A stretch of 64,000 nt of DNA from JAGHEK01 sp044426235 (lineage in GTDB: Bacteria; Bacillota; Clostridia; Peptostreptococcales; Peptostreptococcaceae): assembly GCA_044426235.1 (NCBI GenBank), contig JAWXUS010000002.1, positions 83,520 to 147,519 on the forward strand. The letters run 5' to 3'. Position 1 is the first letter of the stretch. Every line of letters begins with the position of its first letter. The position numbers and the translations under genes are program-made. Shown one piece after another: positions 33,396-42,429 of this stretch. Under the pieces are notes generated by a model. The model saw only the letters and a program-made list of their open reading frames with translations, had not been told where the DNA came from and did not search any database.

Positions 33396-35198
33396 GTGAA
33401 CAAACAAAGTAGAACTAGAAACTTTAGTATAATCGCACATATAGACCATGGAAAGTCTACTTTAGCAGATAGATTAATACAAAAAACGGGACTTGTTAGT
33501 GAAAGAGAAATGAAAAACCAACTTCTTGATAATATGGATCTTGAAAGAGAAAGAGGAATAACTATTAAACTTCAAAATATTAGGCTTATTTATAAGGCTA
33601 ATGATGGTGAAGAATATTACCTAAATCTAATAGATACTCCAGGTCACGTTGACTTTAATTATGAAGTGTCTAGAAGTTTAGCAGCTTGTGAGGGTGCACT
33701 TTTAGTTGTTGATGCGGCTCAAGGTGTTGAAGCCCAAACTTTAGCAAATGTTTATTTAGCAGTAGAACAAGATTTAGAGGTTTTACCTGTAATAAATAAG
33801 ATAGATCTTCCAAGTGCAAGACCTGATGAGATAAAGACTGAGATTGAAGATATAGTAGGACTTGATGCAAGTGAAGCACCTCTTATTTCTGCAAAGAGTG
33901 GTCTTAATATAGAAGATGTTTTAGAAGCTATAGTAAAGAATGTGCCTGCTCCAAATGGAGATAAAGAAGCTCCTCTTAAAGCTTTAATATTTGATTCATA
34001 CTATGATGCATACAAAGGTGTTGTAGCTTATGTTAGGGTATTTGAAGGTAGTGTTAAAAAAGGTATGACAATAAAGATGATGAACACTAATAAAAAGTTT
34101 GAAGTAACTGAAGTTGGTGTTATGGCTCCAGGTCAAATGGAACTTGATGAATTATCTGCAGGAGATGTTGGATATATAGCTGCTAGTATTAAAGATATTA
34201 GAAGTTGTCAAGTTGGGGATACTATAACTAACTTTGAAAATCCAACTAATGAGAGTTTACCGGGATATAAAAAAGCAACACCAATGGTTTATTGTGGTAT
34301 TTATCCGGGTGAGGGTGAAAAATATGAAAATGTTAGAGATGCACTAGAAAAGATGCAAATAAATGATGCGGCACTTGAGTTTGAAGCTGAAACTTCTGCG
34401 GCCCTAGGATTTGGATTTAGATGTGGTTTCCTTGGACTTCTTCATATGGAGATAATTCAAGAAAGACTTGAGAGAGAATATGATTTAAGTCTTGTAACTA
34501 CTGCACCAAGTGTTATTTATAGAGTTACAAAAACTGATGGAGAAGTTGTTATGATACAAAATCCAACAAACTTACCACCAGTTGGAGAAATAAAAATGAT
34601 AGAAGAACCAATAGTAAAAGGAGATATAATAGTTCCTAAGGATTACGTTGGTACAGTAATGGAAATGTGTCAAGAAAGACGTGGTAGTATGATTAATATG
34701 GAATATATTGATGAAAAAAGAGTTATGCTACATTACGATTTACCGCTTAATGAGGTTGTGTATGATTTCTTTGATGCATTAAAATCTAAAACTAGAGGAT
34801 ATGGTTCTCTAGATTATGAGATGAAAGGTTATAATCCTTCTAAATTAGTTAAACTTGATGTTTTAATAAATAAAGAACAAGTTGATGCACTTAGTTTTAT
34901 AGTTCATGAAACTCGTGCTCACTCAAGAGGAAAAGGAATGTGTGAAAAATTAAAGAAAGAAATTTCTAGACATCAATTTGCTATTCCAATTCAAGCTGCA
35001 GTTGGAAATAAAGTTGTTGCAAGAGAAACTATAAGTGCTCTTAGAAAAGATGTTTTAGCTAAATGTTATGGAGGGGATATTTCTCGTAAGAAGAAACTTC
35101 TTGAGAAACAAAAAGAAGGTAAGAAACGTATGAGACAAATTGGTTCTGTTGAAGTTCCACAAAAAGCATTTATGTCTGTACTTAAACTTGATGAATAA
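33396..35198 (+). CDS. lepA: Elongation factor 4 (LepA)
   Basis: Ribosome-binding translational GTPase. The 600-residue protein has G1 AHIDHGKST, the DTPGHVDF and NKIDLP motifs, EF-G-like domains II, III and V, and the LepA-specific C-terminal domain (SRHQFAIPIQAAVGNKVVARETI, then CYGGDISRKKKLLEKQKEGKKRMR). Start GTG with AGGAGG upstream. Position between the sporulation pair and hemW-hrcA is the usual clostridial order, interrupted here by a secreted protein gene. Confidence 0.98.
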   Translation: MNKQSRTRNFSIIAHIDHGKSTLADRLIQKTGLVSEREMKNQLLDNMDLERERGITIKLQNIRLIYKANDGEEYYLNLIDTPGHVDFNYEVSRSLAACEGALLVVDAAQGVEAQTLANVYLAVEQDLEVLPVINKIDLPSARPDEIKTEIEDIVGLDASEAPLISAKSGLNIEDVLEAIVKNVPAPNGDKEAPLKALIFDSYYDAYKGVVAYVRVFEGSVKKGMTIKMMNTNKKFEVTEVGVMAPGQMELDELSAGDVGYIAASIKDIRSCQVGDTITNFENPTNESLPGYKKATPMVYCGIYPGEGEKYENVRDALEKMQINDAALEFEAETSAALGFGFRCGFLGLLHMEIIQERLEREYDLSLVTTAPSVIYRVTKTDGEVVMIQNPTNLPPVGEIKMIEEPIVKGDIIVPKDYVGTVMEMCQERRGSMINMEYIDEKRVMLHYDLPLNEVVYDFFDALKSKTRGYGSLDYEMKGYNPSKLVKLDVLINKEQVDALSFIVHETRAHSRGKGMCEKLKKEISRHQFAIPIQAAVGNKVVARETISALRKDVLAKCYGGDISRKKKLLEKQKEGKKRMRQIGSVEVPQKAFMSVLKLDE

Positions 35199-35315
35199 TT
35201 TTTAAAAGATTAAAATTAGATTAAAAAAGCATTAGTTTTATAGAAAAAATATTTCCTGTGATATATAATGAATTTGTCGAAAGAAAATGAGATTATATAT
35301 TGGAGGGAATTTTTT

Positions 35316-36266
35316 ATGAGAAAAATATCGAAAAACATATTAGCTCTTTTAACTATAGCAACTATAGGTTTAAATGCTAATCAAACTTTTGCAACTAGCA
35401 ATTTATCACTTATAATTAATGGAGGGTTAGTAAATACTAGTCCAATGATTGAAAATGGAAGAACTTTAGTTCCAATAAGAGTGATTAGTGAGGAATTAGG
35501 ATCAAATGTTCACTACGACTCTGCAACTAAGGGTATAACTATTACTAAAAATGGAATAGATATGAGATTAACACTTAATCAAACAAATACTACTGTAAAT
35601 GGAGTTTCAACACAACTTGATGTTGCTGCTAAGGCAGTTAATGGCGTTACTTATGTACCAGTTAGATTTATATCAGAATCTTTTGGAATAGGTGTTGATT
35701 ATAATGGAGTTTCAAAACAAGTATTTGTTGGAGATAATAATACTGTAACTACAGGAACTCAGTTAAGTTTTAATGCTTGGGATAAAGCTATGGAGAGAAA
35801 ATTCGGTGATGATTGGGATGATGATTACGAAGATTTATTAGAAAGAGCTTATGGAGAAAGTTATTTAGATAGAACTTATGGAGATAACTGGGATGACAAT
35901 TTAGAGTATGCACTTTATAGATGTTTAAATGGAACTATTCCAAATACACTTCCAAATACTGTGCCATCAACTTTTGTTCCTCGTCAAAATAATTCAAACT
36001 CAAATTCAAACTCGAATTCAAATTCAAGCACAACAACACTATCTTTTGATAGATGGGAAGATTTAATGGAAGATAGATTCGGTGATGACTGGGATGATGA
36101 TATAGAAGATATAATAGAACGTAAATATGGAGAAAAGCATATGGAATACTACTATGGTGATGATTGGGATGATGATTTAGAGTATGCATTCTATTTATAC
36201 TATGATAAGAAAATACCAACTACATTATACAAAGATATACCTTGGACTCTTAAAAAAATAAGATAG
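35316..36266 (+). CDS. Secreted stalk-domain (copper amine oxidase N-terminal-like) protein with duplicated acidic D-D-W module
   Basis: A 316-residue exported protein. Signal peptide about 1-27 (cut likely near TFA). Residues 30-140 form the copper amine oxidase N-terminal-like/stalk domain, with LIINGGLVNTSPMIENGRTLVPIRVI and a second VTYVPVRFISESFG. Then come two copies of a module of about 55 residues (about 155-215 and 250-310), each with FGDDWDDD near its start and YGD(N/D)WDD(N/D)LEYA later. A Ser/Asn linker separates them. I do not know the module; the acidic clusters suggest cation binding. ATG 35316 follows GGAGGG. Monocistronic. Confidence 0.82.
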   Translation: MRKISKNILALLTIATIGLNANQTFATSNLSLIINGGLVNTSPMIENGRTLVPIRVISEELGSNVHYDSATKGITITKNGIDMRLTLNQTNTTVNGVSTQLDVAAKAVNGVTYVPVRFISESFGIGVDYNGVSKQVFVGDNNTVTTGTQLSFNAWDKAMERKFGDDWDDDYEDLLERAYGESYLDRTYGDNWDDNLEYALYRCLNGTIPNTLPNTVPSTFVPRQNNSNSNSNSNSNSSTTTLSFDRWEDLMEDRFGDDWDDDIEDIIERKYGEKHMEYYYGDDWDDDLEYAFYLYYDKKIPTTLYKDIPWTLKKIR

Positions 36267-36271
36267 TTTTA

Positions 36272-36304
36272 TAAAAGAATAGATTAATTTCTATTCTTTT
36301 TTTT
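36272..36304 (+). terminator. Terminator after the stalk-domain protein gene
   Basis: AAAAGAATAGA paired with TCTATTCTTTT and a run of T, directly after the stop codon. Confidence 0.9.
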
Positions 36305-36372
36305 AACTATTTTTGATAATTTAAGAATTTTGATATAAAATAAAATTTATAAAATAAAACTGAGGTGAAAAA

Positions 36373-37506
36373 ATGTTAGGTTTATATATACATATACCGT
36401 TTTGTGAAAGTAAGTGTTTTTACTGTGATTTTAATTCATACAAAATGAAAAGTGAAAATGAGAAGAAAATATACATAGATAATTTAATAAAAGAAATGGA
36501 TTTTTACAAGGAGGAATTTAATAAAAAAGAATTTACTAGCATATTCTTAGGTGGGGGAACTCCATCAATACTTGATAAAGAAGAAATAAAGATAATATTT
36601 GATGAGATTTATAAAAGATTTAAAATAAAGGGAAATGCAGAGATTACTATTGAATGTAACCCTGAAACTCTAAATAAAGAAAAATTAATTTTATTTAAAG
36701 AGTGTGGAGTAAATAGGCTTAGTATTGGACTTCAAAGCACACAAAATAAGAACCTTGAATATATTGGAAGGGTTCACACTTATGAAACTTTCGAAGAACA
36801 TTACTTTGAGGCTAGGGAAGTTGGATTTGAAAATATTAATATTGATCTTATGTACTCACTTCCAAATCAAACTTTTGAGGAATTTAAAGAGAGTTTAGAA
36901 AAAATAATTTCTTTAAATCCTTCACATATTTCAGCATATTCTCTTATTTTAGAAGAAAACACTAGAATGTTTAAGATGTATGAAAATGAAGAGTTTGAAC
37001 TTAATGAAGATGAATTAGATATAAAAATTTATAATCATACTATAAAAACTTTAAGTGAAAATGGATACAATCATTATGAGATATCTAATTATGCAAAAGA
37101 AGGTTATGAATGTATGCATAATATTAATTATTGGAAATGTGACAATTATTTAGGTCTTGGTGCAGGGGCTAGTGGATATATTGGTAATTTAAGATATAAA
37201 AATATTGAAAAAATTAATGATTATAATAAACTTATTGAAAGTTTAGAGAAACCTATTTTAGAAAGTGAAGTTTTAAGTTTTGAAGATGAAATCGAAGAAA
37301 ATATAATTATGAACCTTAGAATGAATAAAGGAATTAATATTGTTAGTTTTAATGAAAAATTTGATATTGATTTCGTTAAAAGGTACGATGAAGTTTTAGA
37401 AAAATTAAAGAATGAAAATTTAATTATGGAGAAAAATAATCATATATTCTTTACTCAAAAAGGAAGAGAAATATCAAATACAGTTTTACTTGAGTTTTTA
37501 AAATAG
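36373..37506 (+). CDS. hemW: Radical SAM heme chaperone HemW
   Basis: A 377-residue radical SAM protein of the HemN/HemW group. The cluster motif is C11-x3-C15-x2-C18 (CESKCFYC); further landmarks are FLGGGTPSIL, NRLSIGLQS and the late LGLGAGASGY. Absence of an N-terminal HemN extension and the place before hrcA point to HemW, which binds heme and delivers it to proteins, rather than oxygen-independent coproporphyrinogen oxidase. Shine-Dalgarno is GAGGTG. Confidence 0.92.
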   Translation: MLGLYIHIPFCESKCFYCDFNSYKMKSENEKKIYIDNLIKEMDFYKEEFNKKEFTSIFLGGGTPSILDKEEIKIIFDEIYKRFKIKGNAEITIECNPETLNKEKLILFKECGVNRLSIGLQSTQNKNLEYIGRVHTYETFEEHYFEAREVGFENINIDLMYSLPNQTFEEFKESLEKIISLNPSHISAYSLILEENTRMFKMYENEEFELNEDELDIKIYNHTIKTLSENGYNHYEISNYAKEGYECMHNINYWKCDNYLGLGAGASGYIGNLRYKNIEKINDYNKLIESLEKPILESEVLSFEDEIEENIIMNLRMNKGINIVSFNEKFDIDFVKRYDEVLEKLKNENLIMEKNNHIFFTQKGREISNTVLLEFLK

Positions 37507-37547
37507 CAATTATCTATGATAAAAAATAAAAAAATCCAGAAAAATAG

Positions 37548-37578
37548 TTGACATAAGTAAAAATTAATGTTATATAAT
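37548..37578 (+). promoter_or_regulatory. Sigma-A promoter of the hrcA-grpE-dnaK-dnaJ operon
   Basis: Perfect TTGACA at 37548-37553 followed by TATATAAT (37571-37578), giving a 17- or 19-base spacer. It lies just upstream of the CIRCE operator. Confidence 0.82.
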
Positions 37579-37591
37579 ATATATAATCTTT

Positions 37592-37618
37592 TTAGCACTC
37601 TGAAATGGTGAGTGATAA
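37592..37618. promoter_or_regulatory. CIRCE operator (HrcA binding site)
   Basis: TTAGCACTC, nine bases, GAGTGATAA. The left arm is the consensus; the right arm has a single change (consensus GAGTGCTAA). It overlaps the transcription start region, where HrcA represses. Confidence 0.93.
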
Positions 37619-37634
37619 TAGGAGGCTGGAGGTA

Positions 37635-38651
37635 ATGATGGAACTGCTAAATCAAAGAAAGTTAAATATCCTCAAAGCTATAGTCAAAGATTATATAGAA
37701 ACTGCAGAAGCTGTGGGTTCTAGAACAATATCTAAAAAACATGATTTAGGAATAAGTGCCGCAACGATTAGAAATGAAATGGCTGATTTAGAAGAAATGG
37801 GTTATTTAATACAACCGCATACTTCAGCTGGTAGAGTTCCATCGGAAGAAGGTTACAAACTTTATGTTGATTCTTTAATGAATGAGGCTGATATAAGTCT
37901 TGAAGAGAAGATTATGATTGAAAATTGTGTTAATGAGTATTCTGGAGATCTAAAAGATTTAATGCAACACGTTGGACCTTTATTATCTAGATTAACTAAA
38001 TACACAACTTTTGCAGTATCAAAGCAGGTGCAAAGAGAAAATATCATAAGAAATATTCAACTTGTAAATATGAGTGATCATGAAATTTTATTAGTGGTAG
38101 TAACTGATAGTGGCGACATAAAAAAAGCACATATACAAACTAATGCATGTTTAGAACAATCTAAACTAAATATAATATCAAATAGTTTAAATAGTAAATT
38201 AGTTGGCAAAAATATTATAGAATTAGATGAGAGACTAATAGCATTTATAAAACATGAAATAGGAGAACATTCAAATATAATTGATGTCCTTTTAAATAAA
38301 CTTGATTTTGATGAAAAAGATTTATTTACAGTAAGTGGTGCTACAAATATTTTAAATTATCCTGAATTTACTGATGTGATAAAAGCTAAATCATTCCTTA
38401 GAATGGTTGAGAAACAAGATAATATTAGTAAAATGATAAATTCTAAAGGAATTGAAAAGGAAAATGTCAAAATTATAATTGGTAGTGACAACGACTGTGA
38501 ACTTGCAAAAGATTATGCAATAGTTAGTGCAAGTTATAATATAAAAGATCAAGTTGGTGAAATTAGCTTTATTGGTCCAACTAGAATGGATTATTCAAGA
38601 ATTTACGCAATAGTAAATTATATGAATTTATTATTTAATAAAAATAGATAA
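37635..38651 (+). CDS. hrcA: Heat-inducible transcription repressor HrcA
   Basis: Represses class I heat-shock genes by binding CIRCE. The protein begins MMELLNQRKLNILKAIVKDY, a winged-helix DNA-binding domain (VGSRTISKKHDLGISAATIRNEMADLE), then an inserted and GAF-like domain. ATG 37635 (or 37638) is chosen because AGGAGG and GGAGG lie upstream and the family starts here; the frame could extend to ATG 37605, but this lies inside CIRCE. First gene of the operon, so autoregulated. Confidence 0.97.
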   Translation: MMELLNQRKLNILKAIVKDYIETAEAVGSRTISKKHDLGISAATIRNEMADLEEMGYLIQPHTSAGRVPSEEGYKLYVDSLMNEADISLEEKIMIENCVNEYSGDLKDLMQHVGPLLSRLTKYTTFAVSKQVQRENIIRNIQLVNMSDHEILLVVVTDSGDIKKAHIQTNACLEQSKLNIISNSLNSKLVGKNIIELDERLIAFIKHEIGEHSNIIDVLLNKLDFDEKDLFTVSGATNILNYPEFTDVIKAKSFLRMVEKQDNISKMINSKGIEKENVKIIIGSDNDCELAKDYAIVSASYNIKDQVGEISFIGPTRMDYSRIYAIVNYMNLLFNKNR

Positions 38652-38661
38652 GAGGTGCTTT

Positions 38662-39213
38662 ATGGAAGAAAATAATTCAGTTAATGAAAATGTTGAAACT
38701 GAAAATGTAGAAACTCAAGAGGTTGAAACTGAAACAGTTGATTCTGAAGAGACTTCTGAAAATTTGGTTGATTTTGAAAATAATAAACTACAAAAAGATT
38801 TTGATGATTTAGAAGATAAGCATAAGCGTCTTCAAGCAGAATACTCAAACTTTATGAGAAGAAGTAAAGAAGAAAAAGATGCTATAGGTATTTTAGCAAA
38901 TGAAAAGATAATAAGTGATTTACTACCAGTTATTGATAGTATGGAAATGGCACTTAAATCATTTGAAGATAAAGATTCAACAGTTTATAAGGGAATTGAA
39001 CTTGTTCAAAAAAATCTTTCAAGTACTATGACTAAATATGGTGTTGAAGAGATTGAAGCTCTTGACTGTGAATTTGATCCAAATCTTCACTTAGCAGTAA
39101 TGCAAGATAGTGTTGATGGTGTTGATGCCAACAAGGTAATTGATGTTATGCAAAAAGGATACAAGTTAGGAAAGAAAATATTAAGACCAAGTATGGTTAA
39201 AGTTTCAAACTAA
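38662..39213 (+). CDS. grpE: Nucleotide exchange factor GrpE
   Basis: Cofactor that releases ADP from DnaK. The 183-residue protein has an acidic, Val/Glu/Thr-rich N-terminal 45 residues, a long coiled coil (LQKDFDDLEDKHKRLQAEY) and the C-terminal beta domain with DPNLHLAVMQ and ILRPSMVKVS. Ten bases after hrcA with AGAGGTG upstream. Confidence 0.97.
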   Translation: MEENNSVNENVETENVETQEVETETVDSEETSENLVDFENNKLQKDFDDLEDKHKRLQAEYSNFMRRSKEEKDAIGILANEKIISDLLPVIDSMEMALKSFEDKDSTVYKGIELVQKNLSSTMTKYGVEEIEALDCEFDPNLHLAVMQDSVDGVDANKVIDVMQKGYKLGKKILRPSMVKVSN

Positions 39214-39238
39214 TTAAAAATTTTAGGAGGATTATACA

Positions 39239-41068
39239 ATGGGAAAAATCATAGGTATAGATTTAGGAACGACTAACTCTTGTGTTTCTGTTTTAGAAGG
39301 TGGAGAAGCACAAGTTATAACAAATTCAGAAGGTATGAGAACTACTCCTTCAGTAGTAGCATTTACTAAAGATGGAGAAAGAATAGTTGGAGAGCCTGCA
39401 AAAAGACAAGCTGTAACTAATGCAGACAAAACTATAATATCAATAAAAACACATATGGGAACAGACTACAAAGTTAATATAGATGGAAAAGATTATAGCC
39501 CACAAGAAATATCAGCTATAACGCTACAAAAATTAAAAGCAGATGCAGAAAGTTACTTAGGTCAAACTGTAACTGAAGCTGTAATAACAGTTCCTGCATA
39601 CTTCTCAGATGCACAAAGACAAGCAACTAAAGATGCTGGTAGAATAGCAGGTCTTGAAGTTAAAAGAATAATAAATGAGCCAACTGCAGCAGCACTTGCA
39701 TATGGTATGGATAAATTAGATCAAGAAAAGAAAATATTAGTGTTCGATTTAGGTGGAGGAACATTTGACGTTTCAGTTCTTGAAATAGGAGATGGAACTT
39801 TCGAAGTTTTAGCAACAGCAGGAAATAATAGACTTGGTGGAGATGATTTTGACCAAGTATTAATAGATTATTTAGCAGATGAATTTAAAAAAGCTGAAGG
39901 TGTTGATTTAAGAAATGATAATATGGCACTTCAAAGACTTAAAGAATCAGCTGAGAAAGCTAAAAAAGAATTATCATCAACAATGTCAACAAATGTAAAC
40001 TTACCGTTTATAACTGCAACTGCTGAAGGAGCAAAGCATTTAAATTTTGATATAACTCGTGCTAAGTTTGATGAATTAACTGGACACTTAGTAGAAAAAA
40101 CTATGGAACCAACAAGACAAGCATTAAAAGATGCTGGACTTTCAACTTCTGAAATAGATGATGTATTATTAGTTGGTGGATCAACTAGAATACCAGCTGT
40201 ACAAGATGCAGTTAAAAGCTTCATAGGAAAAGATCCTCACAAAGGTATAAATCCAGATGAGTGTGTTGCACAAGGTGCTGCAATTCAAGCAGGAGTTTTA
40301 AGTGGAGAAGTTAATGACTTATTATTATTAGATGTTACTCCTTTATCTCTTGGGATTGAGACTATGGGGAATGTAATGACTAAAATAATAGAGAGAAATA
40401 CTACTATACCAACTAAAAAGTCTCAAGTATTCTCAACTGCACAAGATAATCAACCAGCTGTTGATATACATGTTTTACAGGGTGAGAGACCAATGTCTCA
40501 CGATAATACGACTTTAGGTAGATTCCAATTAACAGATTTACCACCAGCACAAAGAGGAGTACCTCAAATAGAAGTTACTTTCGATATAGATGCCAATGGT
40601 ATAGTAAACGTTACTGCTAAAGATTTAGGAACTGGAAAAGAGCAAAAAGTAACTATAACTTCAGGAACTAACTTAAGTGAAGAAGATATCCAAAGTAAAA
40701 TAAGAGAAGCTGAAATGAATGCTGAAGCTGATAAATCTAAAAAAGAAAAAGTTGAAGCTCTAAATCAAGCAGATGCCACTATTCACCAAACTGAAAAAAC
40801 TTTAAAAGAACTTGGTGATAAAGTTGAAGAAACAGAAAAAGCAGAAATAGAAGCTGCAATTGAAGAAGTAAGAACTATAAAAGACAAAGAAGATGCAACT
40901 GCAGAAGAAATAAAGACTGCACTTGATTCATTAATGGAAAAGTTCCATGCAATAAGTCAAAAAATGTATCAACAAGATGCTCCTCAAGGCGAGGAAGCTC
41001 AACAATCTCAAGACTCTCAAGGTGTTGAAGATGATATAGTTGATGCTGACTTTACTGAAGTAGACTAA
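39239..41068 (+). CDS. dnaK: Chaperone DnaK (Hsp70)
   Basis: Main Hsp70 chaperone. 609 residues: ATPase domain from GIDLGTTNSCVSV with FDLGGGTFDVSVLE and VLLVGGSTRIP; substrate-binding domain after DVTPLSLGIET; helical lid; and the acidic C-terminal tail VEDDIVDADFTEVD. All hallmarks that the Hsp70-like protein at 9.3 kb lacks. AGGAGG upstream. Third gene of the HrcA operon. Confidence 0.99.
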   Translation: MGKIIGIDLGTTNSCVSVLEGGEAQVITNSEGMRTTPSVVAFTKDGERIVGEPAKRQAVTNADKTIISIKTHMGTDYKVNIDGKDYSPQEISAITLQKLKADAESYLGQTVTEAVITVPAYFSDAQRQATKDAGRIAGLEVKRIINEPTAAALAYGMDKLDQEKKILVFDLGGGTFDVSVLEIGDGTFEVLATAGNNRLGGDDFDQVLIDYLADEFKKAEGVDLRNDNMALQRLKESAEKAKKELSSTMSTNVNLPFITATAEGAKHLNFDITRAKFDELTGHLVEKTMEPTRQALKDAGLSTSEIDDVLLVGGSTRIPAVQDAVKSFIGKDPHKGINPDECVAQGAAIQAGVLSGEVNDLLLLDVTPLSLGIETMGNVMTKIIERNTTIPTKKSQVFSTAQDNQPAVDIHVLQGERPMSHDNTTLGRFQLTDLPPAQRGVPQIEVTFDIDANGIVNVTAKDLGTGKEQKVTITSGTNLSEEDIQSKIREAEMNAEADKSKKEKVEALNQADATIHQTEKTLKELGDKVEETEKAEIEAAIEEVRTIKDKEDATAEEIKTALDSLMEKFHAISQKMYQQDAPQGEEAQQSQDSQGVEDDIVDADFTEVD

Positions 41069-41072
41069 AAAT

Positions 41073-41092
41073 CAGATTAAAATCTGTATAAT
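41073..41092 (+). promoter_or_regulatory. Possible internal promoter with inverted repeat before dnaJ
   Basis: CAGATT-AA-AATCTG, an exact inverted repeat at 41073-41086, directly followed by TATAAT (41087-41092). No good -35 box. It may be a secondary dnaJ promoter with an operator, or chance. Confidence 0.35.
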
Positions 41093-41108
41093 ATAAGACA
41101 ACTTAAAG

Positions 41109-41138
41109 ATAGCTTGTAGATTCTACAAGCTATTATTT
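41109..41138 (+). terminator. Hairpin between dnaK and dnaJ
   Basis: ATAGCTTGTAG / CTACAAGCTAT, an 11-bp stem with loop ATT and TATTTT after it. It may partly terminate transcription and lower dnaJ expression relative to dnaK. Confidence 0.7.
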
Positions 41139-41158
41139 TGTAATAGGTGGTGGATTAA

Positions 41159-42301
41159 TTGAGTAATAAAAGAGATTATTATGAGGTGTTAGGCGTTGAT
41201 AAAAATATCGACGAGAAAGAATTAAAAAAAGCATATAGAAAACTTGCTATGAAGTATCACCCAGATAGAAATCCAGATAATAAAGAAGCTGAAGAAAAAT
41301 TTAAGGAAATAAGTGAAGCTTACGAAGTATTATCTGATCCACAGAAAAAAGCTAGTTATGATCAATATGGACACGATGGACCAAGTCAAGGTGGATTTGG
41401 ACAAGGCGGAGGCTTTGGTGGTGGATTTAGTGGATTTGAAGATATATTCGGAGATATATTTGGAGGATTTGGTGGAGGATCATCTAGGAGACATCGTGGA
41501 CCACAAAGAGGTGCTGACATAAAGCAAAGAGTAATTATAAACTTTGAAGATGCCGTTTTTGGTAAGAAAATAGACTTAAAATTAAATAGAAGTGAAGAAT
41601 GTGATGATTGCCATGGAACAGGAGCTAAAAATGGTGGTTCAAGACAAACTTGTCCAGATTGTGATGGTCATGGTCAAGTAAGAGTTTCTCAAAGAACTCC
41701 ATTTGGAAATATTCAAACTACTAAAACATGTCCAAGATGTGGTGGAGAAGGAGAAGTAGTTCAAAACCCTTGTGGAAAATGTGGTGGAAAAGGTCAAGTA
41801 AGAAAAGTTAAGACTATAGAAGTTGATATTCCGGCAGGAATTGATGATGGACAAATGATAAAAATGTCTGGTCAAGGAGAAGTTGGAACTAAAGGTGGGC
41901 CAAGAGGAGATTTATACATTGTAATCGCTATTAAAGAACACGAATTCTTTAAAAGAGATGAGTACGATGTTCATTTTGAAATGCCAATAACGTTTGTTCA
42001 AGCGGCACTTGGAGACGAAATAGAAGTACCAACTCTTTATGGTAAAGTAAAATATAATTTACCAGAGGGAACTCAAACTGGAACTGTATTTAGACTTCGT
42101 GAAAAAGGAATTCAAAAGATAAGATCTAATCATAAAGGAGATCAGTTTGTTAAGATAGTAGTTGATGTTCCAAAGAAATTAAATGATAGACAAAAAGAAT
42201 TATTAACTGAATTTGCTAAAGAATGTGGAGAAGAAGTTCACGGAAATAAGCATAGCTTTGGTAAGAAAATAGAAAACTTCTTTAAGAAATTAAATAAATA
42301 A
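41159..42301 (+). CDS. dnaJ: Chaperone DnaJ (Hsp40)
   Basis: Co-chaperone that stimulates DnaK. 380 residues: J domain with KYHPDRNPD, a Gly/Phe-rich linker (about 75-115), four zinc-finger repeats (CDDCHGTG, CPDCDGHG, CPRCGGEG, CGKCGGKG) and the C-terminal substrate-binding domains. Start is TTG at 41159 with a weak GGTGGTGG site. Last gene of the hrcA operon. Confidence 0.98.
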   Translation: MSNKRDYYEVLGVDKNIDEKELKKAYRKLAMKYHPDRNPDNKEAEEKFKEISEAYEVLSDPQKKASYDQYGHDGPSQGGFGQGGGFGGGFSGFEDIFGDIFGGFGGGSSRRHRGPQRGADIKQRVIINFEDAVFGKKIDLKLNRSEECDDCHGTGAKNGGSRQTCPDCDGHGQVRVSQRTPFGNIQTTKTCPRCGGEGEVVQNPCGKCGGKGQVRKVKTIEVDIPAGIDDGQMIKMSGQGEVGTKGGPRGDLYIVIAIKEHEFFKRDEYDVHFEMPITFVQAALGDEIEVPTLYGKVKYNLPEGTQTGTVFRLREKGIQKIRSNHKGDQFVKIVVDVPKKLNDRQKELLTEFAKECGEEVHGNKHSFGKKIENFFKKLNK

Positions 42302-42326
42302 GAATTTTATTAGTTACTTAAATTTT

Positions 42327-42358
42327 AAACTGTAGACAAATATGTTTACAGTTTTTTA
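42327..42358 (+). terminator. Terminator after dnaJ
   Basis: AAACTGTAGACA / TGTTTACAGTTT, a 12-bp stem with loop AATA and six T. Confidence 0.9.
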
Positions 42359-42381
42359 TTATCTAAAAGTATATTTGAAAT

Positions 42382-42420
42382 AAAAAAGGTCTTACATTAA
42401 AAAATATAAGACCTTTTTTA
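42382..42420. terminator. Terminator of the aldose epimerase unit (bidirectional)
   Basis: AAAAAAGGTCTTA / TAAGACCTTTTTT, a 13-bp stem symmetric enough to end transcription on both strands. It lies between convergent dnaJ and the minus-strand gene. Confidence 0.88.
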
Positions 42421-42429
42421 TATAAATTT

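Noticed and set aside
36373..37506. Oxygen-independent coproporphyrinogen III oxidase (HemN)
   Set aside because: The N-terminal HemN extension is missing, and no other heme genes are near; position before hrcA fits HemW.
39931..40224. Minus-strand open frames inside dnaK and other highly expressed genes
   Set aside because: Antisense shadows without ribosome sites or promoters in strongly conserved coding DNA.
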